Source: Streptomyces sp. NBC_00287
Lineage (GTDB): Bacteria; Actinomycetota; Actinomycetes; Streptomycetales; Streptomycetaceae
Direction of reading: 5' to 3'
Assembly: GCF_036173105.1 (NCBI RefSeq)
Contig: NZ_CP108053.1
Location: forward strand, 3,100,001-3,164,000
DNA: 64,000 nucleotides
Below are positions 19,495 to 28,988 of the stretch, piece after piece. Both the position numbers and the translations under genes were made by a program. The stretch's first letter is position 1; every line of letters starts with the position of its first letter. The notes under the pieces were generated by a model. It made no database searches. It saw only the letters and a program-made list of their open reading frames with translations, and was not told the DNA's origin.

Positions 19495-19568
19495 TGGGGC
19501 GGGTGGGACTCGAACCCACGGCCGACGGATTATGAGTCCGCTGCTCTAACCGGCTGAGCTACCGCCCC
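19495..19568 (-). tRNA. tRNA with CAT anticodon (elongator Met, or Ile2)
   Basis: 74-nt cloverleaf without encoded CCA: acceptor GGGGCGG pairs with CCGCCCC, T-loop TTCGAGT, anticodon loop CTCATAA. The CAT anticodon could be elongator Met or lysidine-modified Ile2; I cannot separate them by eye. Confidence 0.93.
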
Positions 19569-19713
19569 ATAGCGGCGTGTCGCGCACATTTGTACGCGCC
19601 GTCTGCCGCAGCATAGCCGCTCATACGATCTCCTGCTTCGGATGGTCGACTACGCATGCCCTGAAGGACTTCAGGGTGCCCCGAGCGGTTCCCGGGGACC
19701 TGAAGCAGGCATG

Positions 19714-19735
19714 AAAAAGGACCCCGAAGGGTCCT
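19714..19735 (-). terminator. Rho-independent terminator after the tRNA-Asn pair
   Basis: On the minus strand a perfect 7-bp stem AGGACCC/GGGTCCT with a TTCG tetraloop is followed by a run of five T (stem 19718-19735). It lies 11 bp after the downstream tRNA-Asn and should end that transcript. Confidence 0.9.
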
Positions 19736-19746
19736 CGTTCGTTCTG

Positions 19747-19819
19747 CTCCCCCGACTGGACTCGAACCAGTAACCTGCCGGTTAACAGCCGGCTGCTCTG
19801 CCAATTGAGCTACGGAGGA
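19747..19819 (-). tRNA. tRNA-Asn (GTT), copy 2
   Basis: 73-nt cloverleaf: acceptor TCCTCCG pairs with CGGGGGA (one T-G), anticodon loop CTGTTAA gives GTT, discriminator G, no encoded CCA. Identical to the copy 5 bp upstream. Confidence 0.95.
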
Positions 19820-19824
19820 CCGAG

Positions 19825-19897
19825 CTCCCCCGACTGGACTCGAACCAGTAACCTGCCGGTTAACAGCCGGCTGCTCTGCCAATTGAGCTACGGAGGA
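19825..19897 (-). tRNA. tRNA-Asn (GTT), copy 1
   Basis: 73-nt cloverleaf identical in sequence to the following copy; the two are separated by 5 nt (19820-19824) and must come from one primary transcript processed at both ends. Anticodon GTT in loop CTGTTAA. Confidence 0.95.
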
Positions 19898-20027
19898 ATG
19901 CCTCGTTGCATCGAACGTACCTACCTGGGTATTCGCCAGGGGGCGGGCGCTCGCTGCGACACATACATTAGCGCAAGCAGGGGGGTGCTCCGCCAATCGG
20001 TACTCCCACGAGGGAAGGCTGGCCGCC

Positions 20028-20333
20028 ATGCGCTACAAGCTCACGTTCGTCGTCGGGCTGGCTCTGGGTTACGTGCTCGGCACGCGAGCCGGACGCGAAC
20101 GCTACGAACAGCTGAAGAAGTCGGCGCGTCAGGTGGCGCAGAACCCGGCGGTCCGCAACACCGCGGAGACGGCGGCGCAGCAGGGCCGGGTGTACGCGGG
20201 CAAGGCCTACCACGCGGTCAGCGACAAGGTCGGCGAACGAGTCCCGGAGTCCATGGCCCAGCGGGTTCGCAGCCTCCGCGACCGCCACCCGAACGGCGAG
20301 GTCGAGGACGACTGGGGCACCAGCAACACCTGA
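20028..20333 (+). CDS. YtxH-like small membrane protein
   Basis: 101 residues: an N-terminal hydrophobic segment with glycines (LTFVVGLALGYVLGTRAG, residues 4-21) followed by a charged helical region. The GYVLGTRAGRERYEQL pattern is widespread in actinobacterial YtxH-domain proteins, whose function is not established. Start at the ATG after GGAAGG with ordinary spacing. It lies between the tRNA group and the FGGY kinase and is probably monocistronic. Confidence 0.75.
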   Translation: MRYKLTFVVGLALGYVLGTRAGRERYEQLKKSARQVAQNPAVRNTAETAAQQGRVYAGKAYHAVSDKVGERVPESMAQRVRSLRDRHPNGEVEDDWGTSNT

Positions 20334-20383
20334 GCAGTACGGGGTAGGCACGGTCACCCCTCACTGTGCGGCAGAATTTGGCC

Positions 20384-21835
20384 ATGGGGATAGTCGCCGG
20401 GTTGGACAGTTCGCCCGATTTCACACGCATCGTGGTCTGTGACGCGGACACGGGAGCCGTGCTCAGGCAGGGTTATGCCCCGCATCCGGTGGAAGCCCCG
20501 GAGGGCGGGCGCCCCTCGGACATCGATCCACAGGCCTGGCTGCTCTCCCTCGGGGAAGCCGCCGGAGGCGGGCTGCTCGAAGGTGTCCAGGCCATCGGCG
20601 TCTCCTCGCAGCAGAACGCCGTCGTGCCCCTCGACTCCCAGGGCAACACCACCCGCCCCGCGATGGTCGGCGGCGCCAAGCGGGCCCAGGTCGCCGCCGC
20701 CGATCTCGTCGACGCGCTCGGCGGGCGCGAGGCATGGGCGCAGGCCGTGGGGTGTGTGCCGCAGGCGCCGCACCCCGTCACCAAGCTCCGCTGGCTCGGC
20801 AAGAACGAGCCCGACGCCGCCGCCCGCACCGCCGTCCTTCTGCAGGCCCATGACTGGCTGGTGTGGCAGCTGCTCGGCCGCCCGGTGCGCAGGACCACCG
20901 ACCGCGGCGGCGCCTCCGGCACCGGCTACTGGTCCGCCGCTACCGGCGCCTACCGCACCGATCTCGTCGAGCTGGCGCTCGGTCACCAGGCCATGCTGCC
21001 CGAGGTGATCGGCCCCGCCGAGGCGGCCGGTACGACGCCGGAGGGGCTGCTGATCTCCGCCGGGACCGGCGAGACGATGGCCGCCGCCTTCGGGCTCGGC
21101 ATCGGTCTCGGGGACGCCGTCGTATCGCTCGGCGCCTCCGGGTCCGTCATGGCCGTACACCCCGAGGCGCTGCACGATCCCACCGGGATGATCACTGCGC
21201 TGGCCGACGCGACCGGCATGCACCTGCCCGTCGTCACCACCCTGAACGCCGTGCGGACCCTGCGCGGCACCGCCGAGCTGCTCGGGCTGCCGGATCTGGA
21301 GAGCCTGTCCGACCTGGCGATGAAGTCCACGCCGGGGGCGCACGGGCTGGTGCTGCTGCCCTATCTGGAGGGCGAGCGGACGCCGAATCTGCCGCACACC
21401 GCCGGGACCCTGGCCGGGCTCAGGCGGGAGGCGATGCGGCCGGAGCATCTGGCGCGGGCCGCGTTCGAGGGCATGCTGTGCGGGCTCGCGGACGCCCTCG
21501 ACGTACTGCGCGGCCGGGGGGTCGAGGTGCGGCGGGTCTTCCTGCTGGGCGCGGCGGCCGAGCTGCCCGCGGTGCAGGCCTCGGCGGCCTCGCTGTTCGG
21601 CGCGCAGGTCGTCGTACCGCAGCCCGCGGACTACGCGGCGATCGGTGCCGCCCGGCAGGCCGCCTGGGCGCTCGGTGCCACGCAGGGCACCCTCGACGCG
21701 CGCACCCCGCCGGCCTGGCAGGGCCCGGCGGCGCAGGTGCTGGAGCCCGGCGAGGAGCTGGCGGTGGGGCAGGCGGTGCGGCAGCAGTTCGTTTCGGTGC
21801 GGGAGCAGACCCATCCGGGGGCGTTTCGCTCGTAG
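20384..21835 (+). CDS. FGGY-family carbohydrate kinase, xylulokinase-like
   Basis: 483 residues with the two-lobed FGGY sugar kinase fold: N-terminal ATP/sugar motif GLDSSPDFTRIVV, the QQNAVVPLD region, a phosphate-binding stretch (VVSLGASGSVMAV) and the C-terminal FEGMLCGLADAL region. The FGGY family phosphorylates sugars such as D-xylulose; exact substrate cannot be read. No xylose isomerase or transporter is adjacent, so a catabolic assignment is weak. Start at ATG 20384: no ribosome site, but CAGAAT lies 6 nt upstream, suggesting a leaderless mRNA. Confidence 0.8.
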   Translation: MGIVAGLDSSPDFTRIVVCDADTGAVLRQGYAPHPVEAPEGGRPSDIDPQAWLLSLGEAAGGGLLEGVQAIGVSSQQNAVVPLDSQGNTTRPAMVGGAKRAQVAAADLVDALGGREAWAQAVGCVPQAPHPVTKLRWLGKNEPDAAARTAVLLQAHDWLVWQLLGRPVRRTTDRGGASGTGYWSAATGAYRTDLVELALGHQAMLPEVIGPAEAAGTTPEGLLISAGTGETMAAAFGLGIGLGDAVVSLGASGSVMAVHPEALHDPTGMITALADATGMHLPVVTTLNAVRTLRGTAELLGLPDLESLSDLAMKSTPGAHGLVLLPYLEGERTPNLPHTAGTLAGLRREAMRPEHLARAAFEGMLCGLADALDVLRGRGVEVRRVFLLGAAAELPAVQASAASLFGAQVVVPQPADYAAIGAARQAAWALGATQGTLDARTPPAWQGPAAQVLEPGEELAVGQAVRQQFVSVREQTHPGAFRS

Positions 21836-21846
21836 CACACCCTTGT

Positions 21847-21867
21847 TGGGTTAATCAGTTGAGGTAA
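21847..21867 (+). promoter_or_regulatory. Imperfect inverted repeat upstream of the ABC exporter genes
   Basis: GTTA and TAAC half-sites separated by 11 nt lie in an AT-richer patch (GGGTTAATCAGTTGAGG) about 75-95 bp before the first ABC gene, in otherwise GC-rich DNA. MarR- or TetR-type repressors of exporters often bind such sites; no cognate regulator is adjacent, so this is only a candidate. Confidence 0.3.
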
Positions 21868-21939
21868 CACCACTGGAGTGTCCGACGATAGGGGCCAGGG
21901 GCAACCAACCGTCCCGCCGCCGACTCCGAGAGACACAGC

Positions 21940-23673
21940 GTGCTCATACGACTCCTGCGGACCTACCTCAGGCCCTACCGAAAACCCATCGCCCTGCTGG
22001 TGCTGCTCCAGTTCCTGCAGACCTGCGCCACGCTCTACCTGCCCACCCTCAACGCGGACATCATCGACAACGGTGTCGTCAACGGCGACACCGGCTACAT
22101 CCTCAGTTACGGCGCCCTGATGGTCGGCATCTCGCTGGCGCAGGTCGTGTGCAACATCGGGGCCGTGTACTACGGCGCCCGGACCGCCGCGGCGCTCGGC
22201 CGGGACGTGCGCGCCGCCGTCTTCGACCGGGTGCAGTCGTTCTCCGCGCGTGAGGTGGGTCACTTCGGCGCGCCCTCGCTGATCACCCGCACCACCAATG
22301 ACGTGCAGCAGGTCCAGATGCTGGCCCTGATGACATTCACGCTCATGGTCTCGGCGCCGATCATGTGCGTCGGCGGCATCGTGCTGGCCCTCGGCCTGGA
22401 CGTGCCGCTGTCGGCGGTGCTGGTCGCGGTGGTGCCGGTGCTGGGCATCTGCGTGACCTTGATCGTACGGCGGCTGCGGCCGCTGTTCCGGGCCATGCAG
22501 GAGCGTCTGGACACGGTGAACCGGGTGCTGCGCGAGCAGATCACCGGCAACCGTGTGATCCGCGCCTTCATCCGCGACGAGTACGAGGGGCAGCGCTTCC
22601 GGAAGGCGAACACCGAGCTCACCGATATGTCGCTGGGCACCGGAAACCTGCTCGCGCTGATGTTCCCGATCGTGATGACGGTGGTGAACCTGTCGTCGAT
22701 CGCGGTGGTGTGGTTCGGCGCGCACCGCATCGACAGCGGCGGCATGCAGATCGGTGACCTGACGGCGTTCCTCGCCTATCTGATGCAGATCGTGATGTCC
22801 GTGATGATGGCCACCTTCATGTTCATGATGGTGCCGCGCGCGGAGGTGTGTGCCGAGCGGATCCAGGAGGTCCTGGACACGTCGTCGAGCGTGGTGCCAC
22901 CGGTCTCCCCGGTGCGCGAGCTGCGCCGGCACGGGCATCTGGAGATCCGGGGCGCGGGCTTCCGCTACCCGGGCGCCGAGGAGCCGGTGCTCAAGGGCAT
23001 CGACCTGGTGGCACTGCCCGGCGAGACCACCGCCGTCATCGGCTCGACCGGCAGCGGCAAGTCGACCCTGCTGGGCCTGGTCCCCCGGCTGTTCGACGCG
23101 ACCGACGGGCGGGTGCTCGTGGACGGGGAGGACGTGGCCACGATCGACCCCCGCGTGCTGGCCAAGACCGTCAGCCTGGTGCCGCAGAAGCCGTATCTGT
23201 TCGCCGGGACCGTGGCGACGAACCTTCGCTACGGCAATCCGGACGCCACCGACGAGGAGCTGTTGCACGCGCTGGAGGTGGCGCAGGCCAAGGAGTTCGT
23301 GGACCGGCTCGAAGGCGGGCTCGACGCGCCCATCGCGCAGGGCGGGACGAATGTCTCCGGCGGCCAGCGGCAGCGGCTCGCCATCGCCCGGACCCTCGTG
23401 CAGCGCCCGGAGATCTATCTCTTCGACGACTCCTTCTCCGCGCTCGACTACGCCACCGACGCGGCCCTGCGCGCCGCGCTGTCCCGGGAGACCGCCGAGG
23501 CGACCGTGGTGATCGTCGCCCAGCGGGTGGCGACCATCCGGGACGCCGACCGGATCGTGGTGCTCGACGAGGGCCGGGTCGTCGGCACCGGGCGGCACCA
23601 TGAGCTGATGGCGGACAACGAGACGTACCGGGAGATCGTGCTCTCCCAGCTGACGGAAGCGGAGGCCGCCTGA
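21940..23673 (+). CDS. ABC exporter half-transporter with degenerate ATPase site
   Basis: 577 residues: six membrane helices (about 15-300), then an ATPase domain with Walker A GSTGSGKST, signature VSGGQRQRLAIA and Walker B IYLFDDSFSALD. The catalytic Glu after Walker B is Ser (DDS), as in the degenerate subunit of heterodimeric exporters such as BmrC/YheI. Start is GTG 21940. The stop overlaps the next ABC gene by one base (TGATG), indicating coupling and 1:1 assembly. Substrate unknown; such exporters handle drugs, lipids or peptides. Confidence 0.88.
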   Translation: MLIRLLRTYLRPYRKPIALLVLLQFLQTCATLYLPTLNADIIDNGVVNGDTGYILSYGALMVGISLAQVVCNIGAVYYGARTAAALGRDVRAAVFDRVQSFSAREVGHFGAPSLITRTTNDVQQVQMLALMTFTLMVSAPIMCVGGIVLALGLDVPLSAVLVAVVPVLGICVTLIVRRLRPLFRAMQERLDTVNRVLREQITGNRVIRAFIRDEYEGQRFRKANTELTDMSLGTGNLLALMFPIVMTVVNLSSIAVVWFGAHRIDSGGMQIGDLTAFLAYLMQIVMSVMMATFMFMMVPRAEVCAERIQEVLDTSSSVVPPVSPVRELRRHGHLEIRGAGFRYPGAEEPVLKGIDLVALPGETTAVIGSTGSGKSTLLGLVPRLFDATDGRVLVDGEDVATIDPRVLAKTVSLVPQKPYLFAGTVATNLRYGNPDATDEELLHALEVAQAKEFVDRLEGGLDAPIAQGGTNVSGGQRQRLAIARTLVQRPEIYLFDDSFSALDYATDAALRAALSRETAEATVVIVAQRVATIRDADRIVVLDEGRVVGTGRHHELMADNETYREIVLSQLTEAEAA

Positions 23674-25601
23674 TGGCCGGGCCGATGGGGCGGATGATGG
23701 CCGGTACCGGGCCTGACCACCGCTCGCTGGACTTCAAGGTGTCGGGCCGGCGGCTGGTCGCCCAGTTCAAGCCGGAGCGGCTCACCATCTATGTGCTGCT
23801 GCTGTGTGTCGTGGTCAGCGTGGGTCTGTCGGTCGTCGGGCCGAAGATCCTCGGCAAGGCCACCGACCTCGTCTTCGCGGGCATCGTCGGACGGGAGATG
23901 GCGCCCGGGGAGACGAAGGAACAGGTCCTGCAGGGCATGCGGGACCGGGGCGACGGCGACATGGCCGACATGCTCCGCAGCACCGACTTCACGCCCGGCG
24001 AGGGCATCGACTTCACCGCCGTCGGGAATGTGCTGCTGCTCGCGCTCGCCGTGTTCACCGTCGCCGGGCTGCTGATGGCGGTGGCGACGCGGCTGGTGAA
24101 CCGGGCCGTGAACCGGACCATGTTCCGGCTGCGCGAGGACGTGCAGTCGAAGCTGTCGCGGCTGCCGCTGTCGTACTTCGACAAGCGGCAGCGCGGTGAG
24201 GTCCTCTCCCGTGCCACGAACGACATCGACAACATCGGGCAGACGCTCCAGCAGTCGATGGGGCAGCTCATCAACTCGGTGCTGACCATCATCGGTGTGC
24301 TCGCGATGATGTTCTGGGTGTCGTGGATCCTGGCGCTCGTGGCGCTGGTGACCGTGCCGCTCTCCTTCTACATCGCCACCCGGGTCGGCAAGCGGTCGCA
24401 GCCGCACTTCGTGCAGCAGTGGCGCTCGACCGGCAAGCTCAACGCCCACGTCGAGGAGATGTACACCGGGCACACCCTGGTGAAGGTGTTCGGGCGGCAG
24501 GACGAGTCGGCACAGCAGTTCGCCGAGCAGAACGACGCGCTGTACGAGGCCGGGTTCAAGGCGCAGTTCAACAGCGGGATCATGCAGCCGCTGATGATGT
24601 TCGTGTCGAACATCAACTATGTGCTGGTGGCGGTGGTCGGCGGTCTGCGGGTCGCGTCGGGCTCCCTGTCCATCGGTGACGTGCAGGCCTTCATCCAGTA
24701 CTCGCGGCAGTTCTCCATGCCGCTCACGCAGGTCGCGTCCATGGCGAACCTGGTGCAGTCCGGGGTCGCCTCCGCCGAGCGGATCTTCGAACTCCTCGAC
24801 GCGGAGGAGCAGTCGGCGGACCCCGTGCCCGGGGTGCGGCCCGAGGAGCTGCGCGGGCGGGTGGCGCTGGAGGGTGTCTCCTTCCGGTACGACCCCGAGA
24901 AGCCGCTCATCGAGGACCTCTCGCTGACGGTGGAGCCCGGACAGACGGTCGCGATCGTCGGCCCGACCGGCGCCGGGAAGACCACGCTGGTCAATCTCCT
25001 CATGCGGTTCTACGAGGTCTCCGGCGGGCGGATCACGCTGGACGGCGTGGACGTCGCGACGATGTCCCGGGACGAACTGCGCTCCGGGATAGGCATGGTG
25101 CTGCAGGACACCTGGCTGTTCGGCGGGACGATCGCGGAGAACATCGCGTACGGGGCGTCTCGCGAGGTCTCCCGGGGCGAGATCGAGGAGGCGGCGCGGG
25201 CGGCCCACGCGGACCGGTTCGTCCGTACGCTGCCGGACGGCTACGACACGGTGATCGACGACGAGGGTGCGGGGGTCAGCGCGGGTGAGAAGCAGCTGAT
25301 CACCATCGCCCGGGCGTTCCTGTCGGATCCGGTGATCCTGGTGCTGGACGAGGCGACGTCGTCGGTCGACACGCGTACGGAGGTTCTGATCCAGAAGGCG
25401 ATGGCGAAGCTCGCGCACGGGCGTACGTCGTTCGTCATCGCGCATCGTCTGTCGACGATCCGGGACGCGGACACGATCCTGGTGATGGAGAACGGCTCCA
25501 TCGTGGAACAGGGCGCGCACGGCGAGCTGTTGGCGGCCGACGGGGCGTATGCGCGGCTGTACAAGGCGCAGTTCGCGGAGGCGGTCGCCGAGGTCGACTA
25601 G
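23673..25601 (+). CDS. ABC exporter half-transporter, catalytic partner
   Basis: 642 residues: six helices with a long extracytoplasmic insertion between the first two (about residues 60-130), then an ATPase domain with Walker A GPTGAGKTT, Walker B VILVLDEATSSVD (catalytic Glu present) and His switch IAHRLST. The signature motif is VSAGEKQLITIARA instead of LSGGQ, a variant common in this subfamily. With the upstream subunit it should form one exporter whose two composite ATP sites differ. Convergent with hrdA and separated from it by a strong hairpin. Confidence 0.88.
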   Translation: MAGPMGRMMAGTGPDHRSLDFKVSGRRLVAQFKPERLTIYVLLLCVVVSVGLSVVGPKILGKATDLVFAGIVGREMAPGETKEQVLQGMRDRGDGDMADMLRSTDFTPGEGIDFTAVGNVLLLALAVFTVAGLLMAVATRLVNRAVNRTMFRLREDVQSKLSRLPLSYFDKRQRGEVLSRATNDIDNIGQTLQQSMGQLINSVLTIIGVLAMMFWVSWILALVALVTVPLSFYIATRVGKRSQPHFVQQWRSTGKLNAHVEEMYTGHTLVKVFGRQDESAQQFAEQNDALYEAGFKAQFNSGIMQPLMMFVSNINYVLVAVVGGLRVASGSLSIGDVQAFIQYSRQFSMPLTQVASMANLVQSGVASAERIFELLDAEEQSADPVPGVRPEELRGRVALEGVSFRYDPEKPLIEDLSLTVEPGQTVAIVGPTGAGKTTLVNLLMRFYEVSGGRITLDGVDVATMSRDELRSGIGMVLQDTWLFGGTIAENIAYGASREVSRGEIEEAARAAHADRFVRTLPDGYDTVIDDEGAGVSAGEKQLITIARAFLSDPVILVLDEATSSVDTRTEVLIQKAMAKLAHGRTSFVIAHRLSTIRDADTILVMENGSIVEQGAHGELLAADGAYARLYKAQFAEAVAEVD

Positions 25602-25609
25602 GCAGCACG

Positions 25610-25633
25610 GGGGCCGCCACCGGGCGGCCCCCC
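25610..25633. terminator. Bidirectional hairpin terminator between ABC pair and hrdA
   Basis: A perfect 10-bp GC-rich stem GGGGGCCGCC/GGCGGCCCCC with a 4-nt loop lies in the 36-bp gap between the convergent genes. The T-run is short on the plus strand, but position and stability indicate a shared terminator. Confidence 0.75.
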
Positions 25634-25637
25634 TTCC

Positions 25638-26783
25638 TCAGTCCAGGTAACCCCTCAGCTGGTCCGCGAACGCGTGGTCGCGGAGCTTGTTCAGGGTCTT
25701 CGACTCGATCTGGCGGATGCGTTCCCGGGTCACTCCGAAGATGCGGCCTATCTCCTCCAGCGTGCGGGGGCGGCCGTCGGCCAGGCCGTAGCGGAGTTGG
25801 ACCACCTTGCGTTCGCGTTCGCCCAGGGTGGAGAGGACTGCTTCCAGGTGCTCCCTCAGGAGCAGGAACGCCGCCGATTCCACCGGGCTTGTCGCGTCGC
25901 CGTCCTCTATCAGGTCGCCCAGGGCCACGTCGTCCTCCTCGCCCACCGGGGCGTGCAGGGAGACCGGTTCCTGGGCCAACCGCAGGACCTCGCTCACTCG
26001 CTCCGGGGCGAGGTCCAGGTGGGCGGCCACTTCCTCCGGAGTCGGCTCGTAGCCGCGTTCTTGGAGCATGCGGCGCTGGACCCGGACGACCCGGTTGATC
26101 AGCTCCACGACATGGACCGGGACGCGGATCGTACGGGCCTGGTCGGCCAGCGCCCGGGACATGGCCTGGCGGATCCACCAGGTGGCGTACGTGGAGAACT
26201 TGTAGCCGCGGGCGTAGTCGAACTTCTCGACGGCGCGGATCAGCCCCAGGTTTCCCTCCTGGACCAGGTCCAGCATGGTCAGTCCGCGGCCCACGTACCG
26301 CTTGGCCACGGAGACCACGAGGCGCAGGTTCGCCTCGATCAGGCGGCGTTTGGCCATCCGGCCCATCACCACCAGGCGGTCCAGGTCCAGCGCCAACTGG
26401 CTGTCCAGGTCGGGGGCGCTGCTGAGCTTCTCCTCGGCGAACAGGCCGGCCTCGACGCGGCGGGCGAGTTCGACCTCCTCGGCGGCCGTGAGCAGCGGGA
26501 TGCGGCCGATCTCCCGCAGATACTGGCGGAACAGGTCCGAGGACGGCCCGCTGGTGTCGGCACGGGCGGCGCGCACCGGCTCCACCGGCTCGGGCGCCTC
26601 GGTCTCCACTGCCTCGGCGGGCGGTTCTTCGAGTACGGCCGGGCTCTCCGGCTCGCTCTCGGGGTGGCGCACGGCACGGTTCTGTGGGGGCACCGCGACG
26701 AGAACGTCGGTCTCTCCGTCCGGCTCTGTGTCAGTGCCGCCGGCGGTCCTGCCGTCGGTCTGGGTCAGGGTCTGGGTCTGCAC
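25638..26783 (-). CDS. hrdA: RNA polymerase sigma factor HrdA (group 2)
   Basis: 381 residues of the sigma-70 family: region 1.2 ([18 protein letters not shown]), regions 2.1-2.4 including [18 protein letters not shown], region 3, and region 4.2 with [20 protein letters not shown]. The N-terminus is an acidic, Thr/Glu/Pro-rich tail, much shorter than that of the principal factor HrdB. Start set at GTG 26783, preceded by GGAGG with 8 nt spacing; the frame is open 66 codons further but without a ribosome site. Position beside dnaG and recalled synteny indicate HrdA, a non-essential paralogue of HrdB. Confidence 0.85.
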   Translation of the reverse strand: MQTQTLTQTDGRTAGGTDTEPDGETDVLVAVPPQNRAVRHPESEPESPAVLEEPPAEAVETEAPEPVEPVRAARADTSGPSSDLFRQYLREIGRIPLLTAAEEVELARRVEAGLFAEEKLSSAPDLDSQLALDLDRLVVMGRMAKRRLIEANLRLVVSVAKRYVGRGLTMLDLVQEGNLGLIRAVEKFDYARGYKFSTYATWWIRQAMSRALADQARTIRVPVHVVELINRVVRVQRRMLQERGYEPTPEEVAAHLDLAPERVSEVLRLAQEPVSLHAPVGEEDDVALGDLIEDGDATSPVESAAFLLLREHLEAVLSTLGERERKVVQLRYGLADGRPRTLEEIGRIFGVTRERIRQIESKTLNKLRDHAFADQLRGYLD

Positions 26784-27048
26784 GGGGGCGACCTCCAGGA
26801 TGATCGCTGCTGAAAAGTGCGGCAGCGCGGCTTCGAGGGCGGAGTCGGCGGCCTCGCCGCTGTCCGTCCCGTACGCGATGAGCGGAACCGCGGGGGTGTG
26901 GGACCCGTGGGGGACGGATCGGCCGCGCTCCGAGGACTCAGGCACCGGAACCCAGTGTGGAGTACGACACATCGCCGCCACGAGGGGCGTGCGGTGACTT
27001 TTTGCGTCCGGTCCGTGACCGGGTGGTTATCGCGCCGGGCCCGGAGGG

Positions 27049-28950
27049 CTACAGAGCTGCGGCTCCGTGCTCCCGCAGCGCCTGGTCGTACTGCTGGAGG
27101 ACCCACAGTTCGTTCTGTACCGCGGCCAGTTGGGCCGGATCCCCGCCGGCCGACAGACGGGCCATCTGGGACTGGATGTCACGAATGCGGCGCTCGACGG
27201 CTCGACGGCGAACCGTGACGAGCTGTTCGCCCGCGTAGTTCTCGTCGACCGTGCGGCGCATGATCGCCTCGACCGCGAGCTCGGTGACCATCGCGCGGAC
27301 CGAGTCGTCGGGCGCCGCGTCCCGCACCCGGACCAGAAAGTCCTGCGGATCCTGTACGCCGTACTCAGAGCCGCCCGCCTCCATGACGGCCTGGCGTACG
27401 GCGGCGTAGGGCGCGGCGGTGAACTCGTCGATGCCGTACGCGTCGAAGGCCGGGGACACGAGCTCCGGGCGCTGGAGGGCGAGCTTGAGCAGCTCGCGCT
27501 CGGTGGCGTAGACGGGGTTGCGGAGGTTGAGCGCCGGGCCCCCCGCCATCGGCCGGGGAGCGGCGTCGTACGGCTGCTGCGGGCCGCGCGCCGGGGCCGG
27601 GCCCTTGCCACCGCGGTCGCGGGCCCAACGGGCCAGCTGGGCCACCCGCTTGACGACGAACTGGGTGTCGAGGATGCCGAGCATGCCGGCGAGCTGGACG
27701 GCGACCTCGTGCTGGGCGCCGCTGTTCTTGATGCGGGCGACGATCGGGGCCGCCTCGTCCAGGGCGGCGGCGCGGCCCGCCGGGGTGTCCAGGTCGTAGC
27801 GGACGACGATCTGGCGGAGTGCGAACTCGAAGAGCGGGGTGCGGGGTTCGACCAGGTCGGCGACGGCCTCGTCGCCCTTGGCCAGGCGCAGCTCGCAGGG
27901 GTCCATGCCGTCGGGGGCGATGGCGATATAGGTTTCGGCGGCGAACTTCTGGTCGTCCTCGAAGGCGCGCAGAGCCGCTTTCTGGCCTGCCGCGTCGCCG
28001 TCGAAGGTGAAGATCACGCGGGCCGAGCCGTTGTCCATGAGGAGACGGCGGAGGATCTTGATGTGGTCGCCGCCGAACGCCGTACCGCAGGTGGCGATGG
28101 CCGTGGTGACCCCGGCGAGGTGGCAGGCCATGACGTCGGTGTAGCCCTCGACGACGACCGCGCGGCTGGACTTGGCGATGTGCTGCTTCGCGAGGTCGAT
28201 GCCGTAGAGGACGTTGGACTTCTTGTAGATGGCCGTGTCGGGGGTGTTGAGGTACTTCGGGCCGTTGTCCGCCTCGTACAGCTTCCGGGCGCCGAAGCCG
28301 ACCACCTCGCCGCCGATGTCGCGGATCGGCCACATCAGACGGCCCCGGAAGCGGTCGATGGGGCCGCGGCGGCCCTCCTGGGCGAGGCCGGAGAGGATCA
28401 GTTCCTTGTCGGTGAAGCCCTTGCCGCGCAGAAAGCGGGTGAGGTGGTCCCAGCCCTGCGGGCTGTAGCCGACGCCGAAGTGGACGGCGGCGGCCTGGTC
28501 GAAGCCGCGCTCGGCGAGGAAGACCCGGCCGGTCTCGGCCTCGGGGCTGACGGCGAGCTGCTCGGCGTACCACTCGGCGGCGATCTTGTGGGCCTCGACC
28601 AGCCGGATCCGTTCGCCGCGCTGGTGGGCGGGGTTGTACCCGCCCTCCTCGTAGCGCAGGGTGATGCCGGCCTGGCCGGCGAGCCGCTCGACCGCCTCGG
28701 AGAAGGAGAGGTGGTCGACCTTCATCACGAATGTGATGGTGTCGCCGCCCTCCTGGCAGCCGAAGCAGTGGAAGAGTCCCTTGCTCGGGCTGACCTGGAA
28801 GGACGGCGATTTCTCGTCATGGAAGGGACAGAGTCCCTTGAGGTTCCCGCCGCCGGCATTGCGCAGCTGGAGGTACTCGGACACCACGGCGTCGATCGGG
28901 ACCGCGTCCCGTACCGCCTTCACGTCCTCGTCGTTGATCCGTCCTGCCAC
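27049..28950 (-). CDS. dnaG: DNA primase
   Basis: 633 residues. The N-terminal CHC2 zinc ribbon has ligands Cys41, His44, Cys62 and Cys65; a Toprim catalytic core follows (VVEGYTDVMA, then FTFDGDAAG), then a C-terminal DnaB-interacting helical domain. It synthesises RNA primers for replication. Start is GTG 28950 with no ribosome site, but TAGAAT lies 6 nt upstream, so a leaderless transcript is likely. It lies 38 bp after the flavoprotein gene start region and 265 bp before hrdA on the same strand, reminiscent of the dnaG-rpoD arrangement of other bacteria. Confidence 0.96.
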   Translation of the reverse strand: MAGRINDEDVKAVRDAVPIDAVVSEYLQLRNAGGGNLKGLCPFHDEKSPSFQVSPSKGLFHCFGCQEGGDTITFVMKVDHLSFSEAVERLAGQAGITLRYEEGGYNPAHQRGERIRLVEAHKIAAEWYAEQLAVSPEAETGRVFLAERGFDQAAAVHFGVGYSPQGWDHLTRFLRGKGFTDKELILSGLAQEGRRGPIDRFRGRLMWPIRDIGGEVVGFGARKLYEADNGPKYLNTPDTAIYKKSNVLYGIDLAKQHIAKSSRAVVVEGYTDVMACHLAGVTTAIATCGTAFGGDHIKILRRLLMDNGSARVIFTFDGDAAGQKAALRAFEDDQKFAAETYIAIAPDGMDPCELRLAKGDEAVADLVEPRTPLFEFALRQIVVRYDLDTPAGRAAALDEAAPIVARIKNSGAQHEVAVQLAGMLGILDTQFVVKRVAQLARWARDRGGKGPAPARGPQQPYDAAPRPMAGGPALNLRNPVYATERELLKLALQRPELVSPAFDAYGIDEFTAAPYAAVRQAVMEAGGSEYGVQDPQDFLVRVRDAAPDDSVRAMVTELAVEAIMRRTVDENYAGEQLVTVRRRAVERRIRDIQSQMARLSAGGDPAQLAAVQNELWVLQQYDQALREHGAAAL

Positions 28951-28988
28951 GCAGCGATTCTACGGTGGTGGACCGACAGTCCTGACGC

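Noticed and set aside
19372..19557. Short plus-strand frame near the tRNA cluster
   Set aside because: It overlaps the CAT tRNA gene and reads through it; no family or ribosome site.
26784..26981. Extended N-terminus for the HrdA sigma factor
   Set aside because: Frame is open, but no ribosome site; GTG 26783 has GGAGG 8 nt upstream and gives a typical HrdA length.
27001..27048. Hairpin CCGGTC/GACCGG after dnaG as terminator
   Set aside because: Stem is short and the T-run is on the wrong side for minus-strand transcription.
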